From: Marivita sp.
GTDB lineage: Bacteria; Pseudomonadota; Alphaproteobacteria; Rhodobacterales; Rhodobacteraceae
Assembly: GCF_022763305.1 (NCBI RefSeq)
Contig: NZ_JALEGT010000041.1
Location: 1 to 64,000 of the forward strand
DNA length: 64,000 nt
Direction: 5' to 3'
A model generated the notes under the pieces. It was not told where the DNA came from and searched no databases. It was given only the letters and a program-made list of their open reading frames with translations. A program made the position numbers and the translations under genes. Positions within the stretch are counted from its first letter, which is position 1. Each line of letters opens with the position of its first letter. This document shows, one piece after another, positions 7,807 through 18,300 of the stretch.

Positions 7807-8775
7807 ATGCTTTTGCGCCCGACACGCCGGTCCTTTCTGAAAACCGCCGCAGCGATGCCCGCCTTCGCGCTTCCGGGCGCGCAGGCGCTGGCCGAACTGG
7901 GGGGGCCCGAGGGCGGAAACCCGGCCTATTTCCGCTTCACCCTGGGTGAGGCGAAGATCACGATTGTCTCGGACGGGTATCTGAGCCTGCCGACCAACGG
8001 GTTGGGTGTGAACGCCGATCCCGCCGAGGTGCAGGCGTTTCTGGCGGCGCATTACCTGTCGACCGAGACCAACACATCGCACACCAACCACCTGATCGTG
8101 GAGATCGGGGGCAATACGGTTCTGGTCGATGTGGGGTCGGGCAACCGGTTTCTGGACACTGCCGGGCGGCTTTGGGCCAATCTCGATGCGGCGGGCATTG
8201 ATGCGTCGGGGATCACCCATGTGGTCATCACCCATGCCCATCCCGATCACATCTGGGGCATCCGCGACGATTTCGACGAAGCGATCATTCCAGACGCCGC
8301 CTATTACCTTGGCGAGGCCGAGCATGCCTATTGGATGCAGGACGGGCTGGCGTCACAGGTGCCTGTGGACATGCAGCAATTCGTCGTCGGTGCGCAGAAT
8401 TCGATCAATGTCGATGGCGCGGAATGGGAGCTGATGTCGGATGGGTTCGAAGTGGTGCCCGGTGTGCGGGTGATCGACACGCCCGGCCATACGCCCGGCC
8501 ATATGGCAGTGGTGGTGGAAAGCGGTGGGCAGCAGTTGATCGCGCTGGGTGATGCGATGAGCCACGCCTACACCAACTTTGCGCATCCCGAGTGGTACAA
8601 CAATTTCGACGCGGATGGCGATCAGACCGTGGCAACTCGCAAACGGCTTCTGGATATGGCGGCGACGGATCGGATGGCGGTTCTGGGCTATCACTTCCCG
8701 TTCCCTGGTGTCGGGCATGTGATGCGCGACGGGGATGCCTACAGCTTTGTTCCGGCGCTCTGGAAGTTCGACTGA
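7807..8775 (+). CDS. Tat-exported MBL-fold metallo-hydrolase
   Basis: This 322-residue enzyme has the metallo-beta-lactamase fold. The ATG at 7807 follows GGGAGGAG at good spacing. Residues 1-30 carry a twin-arginine signal (TRRSFLK with Arg7-Arg8, then a hydrophobic stretch), so it is probably exported folded with its metals. Zinc ligands are visible in HAHPDH (143-148), in the later DTPGHTPGHM block and in LGDAM. It resembles methyl-parathion-hydrolase and lactonase-type members. Substrate is unknown. It diverges from the TRAP binding protein, which suggests periplasmic hydrolysis linked to uptake. Its 3' end overlaps the convergent MFS gene by 37 bases. Confidence 0.85.
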   Translation: MLLRPTRRSFLKTAAAMPAFALPGAQALAELGGPEGGNPAYFRFTLGEAKITIVSDGYLSLPTNGLGVNADPAEVQAFLAAHYLSTETNTSHTNHLIVEIGGNTVLVDVGSGNRFLDTAGRLWANLDAAGIDASGITHVVITHAHPDHIWGIRDDFDEAIIPDAAYYLGEAEHAYWMQDGLASQVPVDMQQFVVGAQNSINVDGAEWELMSDGFEVVPGVRVIDTPGHTPGHMAVVVESGGQQLIALGDAMSHAYTNFAHPEWYNNFDADGDQTVATRKRLLDMAATDRMAVLGYHFPFPGVGHVMRDGDAYSFVPALWKFD

Positions 8776-9968
8776 CGCGCGGCACGAAGATTGGCGGCGC
8801 GGTGGGACCACAGAAGGTGCCCCAGCGCGCCCAGCGCACAAACCCCCGCTGCGGCGCCAAGCCAGGTCACATCGCCAAGCGCCAGCACCTGACCTCCGAG
8901 AGCCGCACCTGTCGCTGTGCCGATATAGATCGCCGCTGCATTGAGCGCGAGCACGACACCGGCAAGCGAAGGAGCAAGCTGCATCAGACGCACCTGCTGC
9001 GGCGCCATGAAGGACCAGCCGAAGACGGACCAGACAAAGGTCAGGAGCAAGAGCAAGGACGGTGCGATGGGCATGCCCGAGAAGACCGGCATCAGCACGA
9101 TCTGACCAAGACAGAGCAGGACCAGTGAGGCGACCGAGCCAAGGCGGTCCGTCAGGATTCCACCGATCAGGTTGCCCACAACCGCGCCTGCACCGAAAGC
9201 CAGAAGGACCAGCGTGATTCCATCACGCCCAAAGCCCATCGTGTGTTCCAGGAGCGGTGCGAGATAGGTGTAGAGAACGTAGATCGCAGCAAGGAAGCTG
9301 GCTGTGAAAAGAACCGCGCCCATGATCACGCGATCCCTGAGCGCGCGGCCCAGATCACCCAACGACACAGGCGTGAATCGCAATCCCGCAGGCACCCGGA
9401 CCCAGATCAGGGCGGCGGAGAGAATCGCAAGGGCCAGCACAATCCAGAATGCAGCGCGCCAGCCGAAGGTAAAGGCGATCCAACCACCAATCGGGACACC
9501 CAGCGCCTGCGACAGGGTCAGTCCGAAATAGAATGCGGAAATCGCTTTGCCCTGCATTTTCTGCGGGGCCAGCGCCGCAACCACCGCCGCGCCAACGGGT
9601 GTGACGATGCCCGCTCCTGCAGCGCAGAGCCCGCGGGCGAGGTAGAGCAATGTCACATTCGCAGCGAGGGCCGTGCCCAGTGCCCCCAGCGCAAAGAGCG
9701 CCATGCCTGCCGCCAGCACCCTGCGCCGTCCGATCCGGCCCGTCAGTGACACGAGGATCGGTGACAGGACCGCATAGGCCAAAGCATAGGCGGTCATGGC
9801 ACCTCCGGCAGCGGCAGTACTGACCTCGAGGTCGGTGGCGAGGAGCGGCACCATGCCGATCACCACGAACGCGCCCATGCCGATGACAAAGTTGCAGGCC
9901 GACAAGAGCGCGATGACGCCGATCGGCAAACTGTCCGTCGCGGGATCGGGCGGCACAGGTTTACTCAT
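8739..9968 (-). CDS. MFS transporter
   Basis: This 409-residue protein has about twelve hydrophobic segments and fits the DHA1 / AraJ-like drug or sugar efflux group of the major facilitator superfamily. The inter-helix signature appears as GRIGRRRVLA near residue 80 and again in weaker form in the second half. The start at 9968 lies within the last codons of the Sua5 gene (ATGAGTAA overlap), so translation is probably coupled. The longer open frame to 10067 overlaps Sua5 deeply and is rejected. Substrate cannot be predicted. Confidence 0.88.
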   Translation of the reverse strand: MSKPVPPDPATDSLPIGVIALLSACNFVIGMGAFVVIGMVPLLATDLEVSTAAAGGAMTAYALAYAVLSPILVSLTGRIGRRRVLAAGMALFALGALGTALAANVTLLYLARGLCAAGAGIVTPVGAAVVAALAPQKMQGKAISAFYFGLTLSQALGVPIGGWIAFTFGWRAAFWIVLALAILSAALIWVRVPAGLRFTPVSLGDLGRALRDRVIMGAVLFTASFLAAIYVLYTYLAPLLEHTMGFGRDGITLVLLAFGAGAVVGNLIGGILTDRLGSVASLVLLCLGQIVLMPVFSGMPIAPSLLLLLTFVWSVFGWSFMAPQQVRLMQLAPSLAGVVLALNAAAIYIGTATGAALGGQVLALGDVTWLGAAAGVCALGALGHLLWSHRAANLRAARQSNFQSAGTKL

Positions 9969-10914
9969 CCCGAGGGGCAGCGGCGCGGCTGAGCCTGTCG
10001 TTGATCGCGATGCCGAGACCCTCATGCGGGATCGGAGAGACGGCGATTGTGCCACCGCCCTGCGCATCGAGGCGGTGCAGGTAATCGAAGAGATGCGATG
10101 CTGCCTCGACCAAATCCTCGGTCGGAGACAGGTTCAGATCACAGTCCACATTCCCGAAGCCAAGGCGCAACTCTCCCTGCTCCCAGTCGGTGGCGTTGAG
10201 ACGCACCAGCGCATTGGGCGCGTAATGCGAGGCAAGCTGTCCCGGTGCGGAAATGGCTTCGGCCTTGTGGCGTACCGCCAACGGTCGGCCAAGCGTCTGC
10301 GCAAGCTGCTGTTCGGTGATGCCGCCGGGACGGAGCAGCACCGGTTTTTCGGCAAGGCCGACAATTGTCGATTCCACACCCACCTTGCACGGCCCGCCAT
10401 CCAGCACCGCGTCAACCCGCGCGCCAAGACTGCCCACAACATGCCGGGCGAGGGTCGGGCTGATCTGGCCCGAGCGGTTGGCCGAAGGGGCTGCGACCCC
10501 GCCACCGAAGGCACGCAGGATCGCGCGCGCGGTGTCATGTGCTGGCAGCCGCACGGCCAGCGTATCGAGCCCGGCCGAGACAAGCGCCGAGATCGGAGTG
10601 TCCGGCTGGCGGCGCAGCACCAGCGTCAGCGGACCGGGCCAATAGGCGCGCGCCAGCAGATCAGCCTCGGGTGTCCAGATCACATGCTGCTGCAAGGCAT
10701 CGAGATCGGCAAAATGCACGATCAGGGGATTGAAGCTCGGGCGTCCCTTGGCTTCGTAGATGCGGGCCACAGCCCGGTCATCGCCAGCATCCGCCCCTAA
10801 TCCGTAAACCGTTTCGGTTGGAAAGGCGACAAGCCCGCCGTCACGCAGAATGCCCGCGGCGCGGTGATGGCCAGCGTCTGTATCCGAAAGGAGCTCGGGG
10901 GCTGTGGTGATCAT
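9961..10914 (-). CDS. tsaC: L-threonylcarbamoyladenylate synthase (Sua5 type)
   Basis: This enzyme makes threonylcarbamoyl-AMP, the first intermediate of the t6A37 tRNA modification. The 317-residue protein has the YrdC domain (about 10-205), with FPTETVYGLG, KGRPSFNPL and SANRSGQISPT motifs, plus the Sua5 C-terminal domain with the linker APGQLASHYAP. Length fits the two-domain Sua5 form rather than short TsaC. It diverges from the acyl-CoA dehydrogenase across 138 bases and is coupled to the MFS gene downstream. Confidence 0.93.
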   Translation of the reverse strand: MITTAPELLSDTDAGHHRAAGILRDGGLVAFPTETVYGLGADAGDDRAVARIYEAKGRPSFNPLIVHFADLDALQQHVIWTPEADLLARAYWPGPLTLVLRRQPDTPISALVSAGLDTLAVRLPAHDTARAILRAFGGGVAAPSANRSGQISPTLARHVVGSLGARVDAVLDGGPCKVGVESTIVGLAEKPVLLRPGGITEQQLAQTLGRPLAVRHKAEAISAPGQLASHYAPNALVRLNATDWEQGELRLGFGNVDCDLNLSPTEDLVEAASHLFDYLHRLDAQGGGTIAVSPIPHEGLGIAINDRLSRAAAPRDE

Positions 10915-11052
10915 CGGTTATGACGCCGCGTTCTTGTTGATGGGATGGGCCGCATTCGTCAGGGTCGCTTCAAAGCTGGCGGTTGCTTACCGTTCTGACG
11001 TGCAATTGCCAAGCCGCTGCTGTTTAGTCCCGTCGACCAAGGAAAGCCGTCC

Positions 11053-12759
11053 ATGCCGTATCGTGCCCCTGTTTCCGAATTCCGTTTCCTGTTTGATCAT
11101 GTGGTCGGCTTTGATGAAGTTGCCGCAACGGATCGTTTCGCCGAAGCCACCCCCGAGACGGTCGAAGCCGTGCTCACCGAGGCGGGCAAGCTGTGCGAAG
11201 AGGTGCTGGCCCCGTTGCAGCGCGCGGGCGACCTTCATCCTGCGCGGCTCGAGAACGGGATCGTGCGGACGTCGCCGGGATTCGATGAGGGCTTCCGGGC
11301 GATTGCCGAGGGCGGTTGGATCGCCATTGCGGCGGATCCGGAATTCGGCGGCATGGGTCTTCCGATGACGATGACCACCGCGATCAACGACATGATGAGC
11401 GCCGCCTGCCTGTCGCTCCAGCTTGCCCCTCTGATGACGCAGGGCCAGATCGAGGCGCTGGAGCATCACGCCAGCGATGAGTTGAAGGCGCTCTACCTGC
11501 CCAAGCTGATCTCGGGCGAATGGTCCGGCACGATGAACCTGACCGAACCGCAGGCGGGCAGTGACGTGGGCGCACTGACCACAAAGGCAGAACCGAAGGG
11601 CGACGGCACCTACGCGATCAGCGGGCAGAAGATCTACATTTCCTGGGGCGACAACGACTTCACCGGAAATGTCTGTCATCTCGTGCTTGCCCGTCTGCCC
11701 GATGCCGCACCCGGGACCAAAGGCATCTCGCTTTTCCTCGTGCCGAAATTCATTCCCGACGCAGAGGGCAATCCCGGCAGGGCCAACGATCTGAAGGTCG
11801 TCAGCCTCGAACACAAGATGGGCCTGCATGGCAGCCCGACCGCGGTGATGCAGTATGACAGCGCGACCGGCTGGCTGGTGGGTGAGCCGCACAAGGGGAT
11901 GCGCGCGATGTTCACCATGATGAACAACGCCCGCCTCGGCGTCGGCGTGCAGGGCATCGGCGTGGCGGATGGCGCGTTCCAGCATGCGATGGCACACGCG
12001 ATGGAGCGGCGTCAGGGCACGTCGCTGCACGGGTATTCGATTGCCGCGCATGCCGATGTGCGGCGGATGCTGATGACGATGCGGGCCGATCTTTTCGCCG
12101 CACGCGCCATCGCGCTGGCCTGTGCTGTGGCCATAGATATGGGTCGCGCGACCGGCGAGGCCGAATGGACCGCGCGCGCCGCGCTTCTGACGCCCATCGC
12201 CAAGGCGTTCGGGACCGAGACCGGGGTGTCGGTGGCAGACCTGGGCATCCAGGTGCATGGCGGCATGGGGTTTGTCGAAGAGACTGGTGCGGCACAATAC
12301 TTGCGCGATGTGCGGGTGACGACGATCTACGAAGGCACCAACGGTATCCAGGCCGCAGACCTCGTATCGCGCAAGCTGGCCGATGGGGGCGAGGCGGCGT
12401 TCCGCATGCTGGACGAGGTCGAGGCCGATGCCGAAGCCGCACGCGCCAGCCATGGCGATCTGGCCGAGGCGGTGTGGCAGGCGTCGGAAAGCCTGCGCGA
12501 AGCGGTCGAGTGGCTGGTGGCGCAGGACGACATGGATCAACGCACAGCCGGGTCTGTGCCGTTCCTTCGAGCCTTTGCCCGGCTGCTCGGCGCACATTTC
12601 CACCTGCGCGCCGCCATGGCCGATCCGGACGGTCCGCGCGCGGTGCTGGCGCGCTTCTATATCGAACGGTTGTTGCCCGAACATGTGGGTCTGCTGACCC
12701 ATGCGCAGGCCGGGATGTCTGGTCTGTACGCCATGAACCTGGACGATCTCGCGGCATGA
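11053..12759 (+). CDS. Acyl-CoA dehydrogenase, DmdC-like
   Basis: This 568-residue flavoprotein introduces a trans-2,3 double bond into an acyl-CoA. The LTEPQAGSDVG segment (163-173) binds FAD and substrate, and Glu427 in YEGTNGIQ is the probable catalytic base. Length and N-terminus (MPYRAPVSEFRFLFDHVVGF) match the large family that includes 3-methylmercaptopropionyl-CoA dehydrogenase DmdC of the DMSP demethylation route in roseobacters. Paralogues of DmdC act on other acyl chains, so the substrate is not settled. The stop overlaps the start of a metallo-hydrolase gene by four bases, which suggests joint function. Confidence 0.9.
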   Translation: MPYRAPVSEFRFLFDHVVGFDEVAATDRFAEATPETVEAVLTEAGKLCEEVLAPLQRAGDLHPARLENGIVRTSPGFDEGFRAIAEGGWIAIAADPEFGGMGLPMTMTTAINDMMSAACLSLQLAPLMTQGQIEALEHHASDELKALYLPKLISGEWSGTMNLTEPQAGSDVGALTTKAEPKGDGTYAISGQKIYISWGDNDFTGNVCHLVLARLPDAAPGTKGISLFLVPKFIPDAEGNPGRANDLKVVSLEHKMGLHGSPTAVMQYDSATGWLVGEPHKGMRAMFTMMNNARLGVGVQGIGVADGAFQHAMAHAMERRQGTSLHGYSIAAHADVRRMLMTMRADLFAARAIALACAVAIDMGRATGEAEWTARAALLTPIAKAFGTETGVSVADLGIQVHGGMGFVEETGAAQYLRDVRVTTIYEGTNGIQAADLVSRKLADGGEAAFRMLDEVEADAEAARASHGDLAEAVWQASESLREAVEWLVAQDDMDQRTAGSVPFLRAFARLLGAHFHLRAAMADPDGPRAVLARFYIERLLPEHVGLLTHAQAGMSGLYAMNLDDLAA

Positions 12760-13802
12760 GGGATCGCAGCGGCACAGGCATCCGATACCCGTGGGAGACA
12801 CCTCCGGCTGAAGGCGAAGCAACCGAGGTGGCCGACGGGGTCCTGTGGATTCGTCTGCCGTTGCCGATGAAGCTCGACCACGTCAACGTCTACGCGCTTG
12901 ACGATGACGATGGCTGGACCGTGGTCGATACCGGTTTCGCCTCGAAGCGGGGCAAGGCTCTGTGGCAGAGGCTGATCGACGGGCCACTGCGGGGCAAGCC
13001 GATCTGCCGCGTGATCGTCACCCATCATCACCCCGATCATGTGGGCATGGCCGGATGGCTCAAGTCCGAACATGGCGCCGAGCTGGTCACGACACGGACC
13101 GCATGGCTGACCGCGCGGATGCTGCAACTGGACGAACAGCCGCTGCCAAGCGCCGAGACACTGCGCTTCTGGGAACGCTGCGGCATGGACCCGGCGATCC
13201 TCGAGAAACGCCGGTCCGAACGTCCATTCAACTTTGCCGATTGCGTGGCATCCTTGCCGCTGGGGTACACCCGCATCCAACAAGGCGACACGATCTTCGC
13301 CGGGGGTCGGACATGGGACATCCATATCGGCAATGGCCACGCGCCCGAACACGCCACCTTCTGGTCACGCGATGACGATCTCGTGCTGGCGGGCGATCAG
13401 ATTCTGCCGTCGATCAGTTCCAATATCGGGGTCTATGCCACCGAGCCCGAGGCAGATCCGGTGGCGGACTGGCTCGAATCCTGTGAACGGCTGTCCACAA
13501 TAGCGCGTGATGATCATCTGGTTCTGGGGGGGCACAAGCTGCCCTTCACCGGTCTGCCGCTGCGCCTTCACCAGCTGATCGAGAACCATCACGGTGCGCT
13601 GCGGCGGCTTGAGGCGCATCTGGACACCCCGAAATCCGCTGGGGAGTGTTTTGCTCCGCTGTTCAAACGGACCATCGGAGAGGGCGAATACGGACTGGCT
13701 CTGGTCGAGTCGATGGCGCATTGTCAGCATCTCTGGCACGAGGGCCGCGCAACCCGGCATTTGAACGACGCAGGCGCTTGGGAGTTCAAGACGCGGTCCT
13801 GA
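12756..13802 (+). CDS. MBL-fold hydrolase, LACTB2 / glyoxalase-II-like
   Basis: The start is the ATG overlapping the stop of the acyl-CoA dehydrogenase (ATGA), giving 348 residues. Metal ligands appear in HHHPDH (90-95) and further histidines and aspartate in GNGHAPEH and AGDQILPS. The C-terminal region after about residue 265 looks like the winged-helix cap of LACTB2-type proteins. Coupling to an acyl-CoA dehydrogenase suggests it hydrolyses a thioester, but this is inference. A much longer open frame upstream runs through the dehydrogenase in another frame and is not real. Confidence 0.85.
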   Translation: MRDRSGTGIRYPWETPPAEGEATEVADGVLWIRLPLPMKLDHVNVYALDDDDGWTVVDTGFASKRGKALWQRLIDGPLRGKPICRVIVTHHHPDHVGMAGWLKSEHGAELVTTRTAWLTARMLQLDEQPLPSAETLRFWERCGMDPAILEKRRSERPFNFADCVASLPLGYTRIQQGDTIFAGGRTWDIHIGNGHAPEHATFWSRDDDLVLAGDQILPSISSNIGVYATEPEADPVADWLESCERLSTIARDDHLVLGGHKLPFTGLPLRLHQLIENHHGALRRLEAHLDTPKSAGECFAPLFKRTIGEGEYGLALVESMAHCQHLWHEGRATRHLNDAGAWEFKTRS

Positions 13803-13875
13803 TCCTGTGCGGGGCTCCGATCGTCCCTCGGGACGGCTCGGGACCCTTTCGCAGGTTTCACCTCAGCGACGCGAC

Positions 13876-14451
13876 TCAGGCACGCCCGCCTTCCGAAGAA
13901 AGCGCCAGCGGTGAAATTCCAAGGCTTCCCAAAGCTGCTTCCCACTTGTCGCCATCGCTGGTGTCGAAGACAAGCTCGCTGCGGGCATCGCAGACCAGCC
14001 AGCCATTCGCCGCGATTTCCTGTTCGAGCTGCCCCGGACCCCACCCGGCATAGCCGAGCACGATCAGACGTTTCTCTGGCCCAGCCCCCTGCGCGATGCT
14101 TTCCAGCACATCTAGCGTGGCTGTCATGGCAAAGGAGTCGTCCACCTGCAGCGTGGTCATGTCGGATTGGAAGTCGGGCGAATGCAGGACAAAGCCGCGC
14201 CCAACCTCGACCGGACCGCCGAAATGCACGCGGATGTCCGACAGGTTTCCCGTATTCTCGATGGGCAACTGATCAATCAACGTCTCAAAGCTCATCTCGG
14301 CCGATGGCTTGTTCACGATCAGGCCCATGGCGCCATCGGCGGAATGGGCGCACAGGTAGATCAGGCTGTGGGCAAAGCGGGGATCTGGCATCCCCGGCAT
14401 TGCGATCAGCATCTGTCCGGTCAGGTCGGTGATGTGTGTTGTCTGGCTCAC
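13876..14451 (-). CDS. yqgE: YqgE/AlgH family protein
   Basis: This 191-residue protein belongs to the UPF0301 (YqgE/AlgH) family, widespread in proteobacteria and without an agreed biochemical role. The conserved opening LTGQMLIAMPGMPDPRF and the MGLIVNKP motif are present. The start is taken as GTG at 14451, because no ATG precedes the conserved block; a frame to 14556 would add a cysteine-rich segment unlike the family. It converges with the metallo-hydrolase and diverges from the DsbD-like gene. Confidence 0.88.
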   Translation of the reverse strand: MSQTTHITDLTGQMLIAMPGMPDPRFAHSLIYLCAHSADGAMGLIVNKPSAEMSFETLIDQLPIENTGNLSDIRVHFGGPVEVGRGFVLHSPDFQSDMTTLQVDDSFAMTATLDVLESIAQGAGPEKRLIVLGYAGWGPGQLEQEIAANGWLVCDARSELVFDTSDGDKWEAALGSLGISPLALSSEGGRA

Positions 14452-14566
14452 CTCCGAAACATGGACAGCAGCGCGTGGGGTTGCAAGAGCACAGCACCGA
14501 GTTGCACACGCCGGATCGCCCCTTTGTGACTTTTCATCGCGGAGGAAAAGCGCCATCTGCTATGGG

Positions 14567-15385
14567 ATGATGCAGATACGCTCCCTTATTTCGAGTCTTG
14601 CCCTGGCGCTGACGGTGGCCCTTCCGACCGCAGCAGCGGCATCGGACACCACCGGCCTTGACCGGGTTGAATTGCGCCCCGGTTGGCGCATGCCGGATGG
14701 CACCCATATGGCGGCGCTGCATGTCGTGTTGGAACCCGGCTGGAAGACGTATTGGCGCGCTCCGGGCGATGTCGGTATCCCGCCGCAATTCGATTGGAGC
14801 GGGTCAAGCAACATCGGTGCGCTTTCGACGAACTGGCCGACGCCGATCGTCTTTTTCGAACAGGGGATGCGGTCTGTCGGGTACACCCGCGAAGTCGTGA
14901 TCCCGTTGCACATGACTGCGGAAACCAAGGGAGCAGACATGCGTCTGAACGGCGCGATGCAGATCGGCATCTGCAAGGACATCTGCATCCCCGCGAACCT
15001 GTCCTTTTCCGCGACGCTACCCCCCGATCAGACACGTCCCGACCCCGTGATCGCAGCAGCTCTCACCGATCGTCCCTATACCGCAGCCGAAGCGGGCGTG
15101 ACGCAGGTGGCCTGCATCTTCCAAGCTGACCCGAACGGAGGCGTGATCCTCCATGCCAGCATCGACATGCCGCCGGCAGGTGGCACCGAATATGTGGTGG
15201 TCGAAGCCGGAAATCCGCATGTCTGGGTGGCCGAACCCGACAGCCATCGCGATGCCGGAACGCTCCATGCCAGCACACGGATGGTGCATATCGAGGGGCG
15301 CAGCTTTGCGGTGAACCGGTCGGACCTGCGCTTTACGGTCATCGGGGACTCACGCGCCGTCGACATCCTCGGCTGTACGCCCTGA
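14567..15385 (+). CDS. DsbD N-terminal-domain-like periplasmic protein
   Basis: The 272-residue product starts with a signal peptide (residues 1-25, cut near AAAAS). The body matches the DsbD N-terminal domain family, which in full DsbD hands electrons to periplasmic thiol proteins. Two cysteines in GICKDICIP (136 and 140) sit where the DsbD-alpha cysteine pair lies. There is no membrane domain and no thioredoxin domain, so it is a stand-alone form known in Rhodobacterales. Two consecutive ATG codons at 14567 and 14570 can serve as start. It converges on the RND gene with three bases between stops. Confidence 0.75.
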   Translation: MMQIRSLISSLALALTVALPTAAAASDTTGLDRVELRPGWRMPDGTHMAALHVVLEPGWKTYWRAPGDVGIPPQFDWSGSSNIGALSTNWPTPIVFFEQGMRSVGYTREVVIPLHMTAETKGADMRLNGAMQIGICKDICIPANLSFSATLPPDQTRPDPVIAAALTDRPYTAAEAGVTQVACIFQADPNGGVILHASIDMPPAGGTEYVVVEAGNPHVWVAEPDSHRDAGTLHASTRMVHIEGRSFAVNRSDLRFTVIGDSRAVDILGCTP

Positions 15386-15388
15386 CAA

Positions 15389-18300
15389 TCAGGCAGGTCT
15401 GCGACGTCGGCTGCCCACAGCGACAAGTGCGGCGATCAGATAGAGCCCAAGGCAGATCACGGCAGACCCCAGCGCAAACAGACCCAGACTGCCCCCCAGA
15501 GTGGCATCGCCCCCTAAAGGAGTCTCCGACAGCACGCTGCTCAGCACCTGAGGCAGGGCCCCGGTCACGGCAAAGGCGCCCATGGTTGCGGCCAGCCATG
15601 CGACAATCAGGGCGGCACCCGCACCAAGCAGGACCCGGACGCCATGGCGACGGAACCGCAACCCACGCCGCGCGGTCTGGGTCAGGCGGCCCAGATCGCT
15701 TTGGATCGCCATCAGGGATGGCACGATCAGCAGCACGAGGAACATGCCGAAGCCAAGGCCATAGACCAGCGTGATCACCGTAGGCTTCAGGAATTGCGCC
15801 TGGCTGGATTGTTCGTAAAGCAGTGGCACAAGGCCCAGAACCGTGGTCGCCGTGGTCAGGAACACCGGGCGCAAACGGTCTGCCGCGCCGTCGATGATCG
15901 ACGGGAACAGCCCCCGGTCCTGTGCCTTTTCGTCGATGGTGGTGACCAGTACGATCGAGTCGTTGATGATGATCCCGGTCATGCCCAAGAGCCCCACAAC
16001 CGTGAACATGCTGAGCGGCACATCCCAGACCGCATGCCCATAGATCGTGCCGACCAGTCCGAAGGGGATCACTGACATCACCACAAGCGGCCGCGTCCAG
16101 CTTGCGAACACCCAGGACAGGACAAGGTAGATGGCGAGCAGAGACAGGATCAGACCGGTGCGGGCGTCGTTCAGGAACTCTCCCTCCTGTTCGCTGAGGC
16201 CGGACAGGCGGTATTCCACCTGACGTTCGCTGGCGATTGTGGGCAGGATCTCGGTCTCCAGAGCCAGCATGATGTCATTGGCGCGGGCCGGATCGTCTTC
16301 AGAGATGTCGCCGGTCACGGAAATCAGACGGACGCCGTTCTCGCGGCGCACGGTGGAAAACCCGGTGCGGCGTTCAACGCTGACGATGTCGGCAAGCTGT
16401 ACATAAGCGCCGTCTGGCGTGCGCATCTGAGTGCGTTCGAGGAAATCCGCCGTCAATTCGCCGGTCGGCAGTTCAACGCGGATCTCGGCGCTGCGGGGGC
16501 CATCAGGGTAGGTGGCGGCTTCGATCCCGCCCAGACGCGCGCGCAGCACGCTGCCCAGACCGTCGATGGTAAAGCCCAGCGCCTGCCCCTGTGGGGTCAG
16601 TTCGAGGATCAGCTCTTCCTTGTCATAGGCGAGATTGTCCTCAACCGCCGAGACCTCGGGATATTGCAGCAGCGCAGTCTTCAGGTCTTCGGACGCCGCT
16701 TTCAGCGTTTCTGCGGTGGCACCGTAGAATTGCACATCCAGCGCATCGCTTGCCGGACCGCTGCCCCAACTGCGGAAGCTGATCGTTTCCACCATCGGGT
16801 GACGGGGGACACTGTCCTGCAATTCGGTGACAAAAGCCTGACTCGAGAACGGGCGCAGATCAGGGTCGATCAGTTCGATGGAGATTCCGCCAAGCTGGTC
16901 GGCATCCTTGGTGTCGGACCCGGCGATCCCGCGCCCGGCATTACCACCCACTTCGGCGATCACGTAGTCGATGGGGTTAACGCCGTGGCGTTCTTCAAAG
17001 CTCTTCGCGACATCCTCGACCGATTGCTGGAAGATGCGCATCATTTCGAACGTGTCTTCCCGGGTGGCACCGGGGGCCATAGCAAAGTTGCCGGTGACAG
17101 AGCTTTGCTCGGGCGAATTGAAGAAGCGCCATTGCACATCGCCCCGGATGAACAGCGCGGCCTGTGACGCCAGAAGCACCACAGCCCCCGCCAGCACGGC
17201 GTAGCGCGCCTTGATGACCAGCGCCATGAACGGACGGAACAGGGTTTCGCGCATCCAGCGGAAGCCTCGGTTCACCACGCGGGACGGGATGTCGTACCAA
17301 TGTTCCTTGGCGCTGTGAGCGATGGCATGGGCCATGTGGTTCGGCAGAATGAGAAAGCATTCGACCAGGGACGCGGCCAGAACCGCGATCACGGTGAAGG
17401 GAATGTCGGCGATCAGATCCCCGAACCGGCCCCCGATAGCGACAAGGCCGAAGAACGCGATGATCGTGGTCAGCGTTGCGGCAAAGACCGGCAGCGCCAT
17501 GCGATGCGCCGCACGTTCCGCCGCATCGACGGGGGGAAGGCCGGTGCGAGCGAGATGGTCGGCATGTTCGCCCACCACGATGGCATCATCCACGACGATC
17601 CCCAGCGTGATGATCAGCGCAAAGAGCGAGATCATGTTGATCGTGATCCCGGCGGCGTACATCAGCGCAATCGCCGCCATCATCGATGCGGGAATGCCAG
17701 CAGCCACCCAGAACGCCGTGCGCGCGTTCAGGAACAGAAAGAGAAGCAAGACCACCAGCACGAGGCCCGTCAAGCCGTTGTCGAGCAGGATGTCCAGACG
17801 CCCCGTGATCGCCTCGGCGCGTGTGCGGATCAGATCGACGGTGACACCTTCGGGCAGCGAGGCTTCGAATTCGGCGGCCACCTCTTCGACCGTGCGCTGG
17901 ATCGCGATGGCATCGCCCTGATCGCTGCGGTCAACACGGATGGAAATGGCGGGGTTCTCGCCCACGAAATAACTGCGTTCGCGGTCGATCCCTTCGATGA
18001 TGATCGTGCCGACATCGCCCACAGTCAGGTTCGATCCATCGGGGTTCGACCGCAGAACGATGTCGGCAATCTGGTCTGCGCTGCGCTTTTCGACGCCTGT
18101 GCGGACACGGGTGTTGGCGTTGCCGATGTCACCGGCCGGATCTGCGTCGACCTCCTGTGCGATGGCATCCGCGATCTCGCGTATGGAGATGTCGAAAGCG
18201 ATCAGGTTGGCCGAGGGTACCTCGATCACGGTACGGGGGGCCGAAAGCCCCCGGATTGTGGTGCGCGTGACCCCTTCGGCGAAAAGCCGGGCGCTGAGTT

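Noticed and set aside
12165..12755. N-terminal extension of the second metallo-hydrolase
   Set aside because: It runs through the acyl-CoA dehydrogenase in another frame; the overlapping ATG at 12756 is the natural start.
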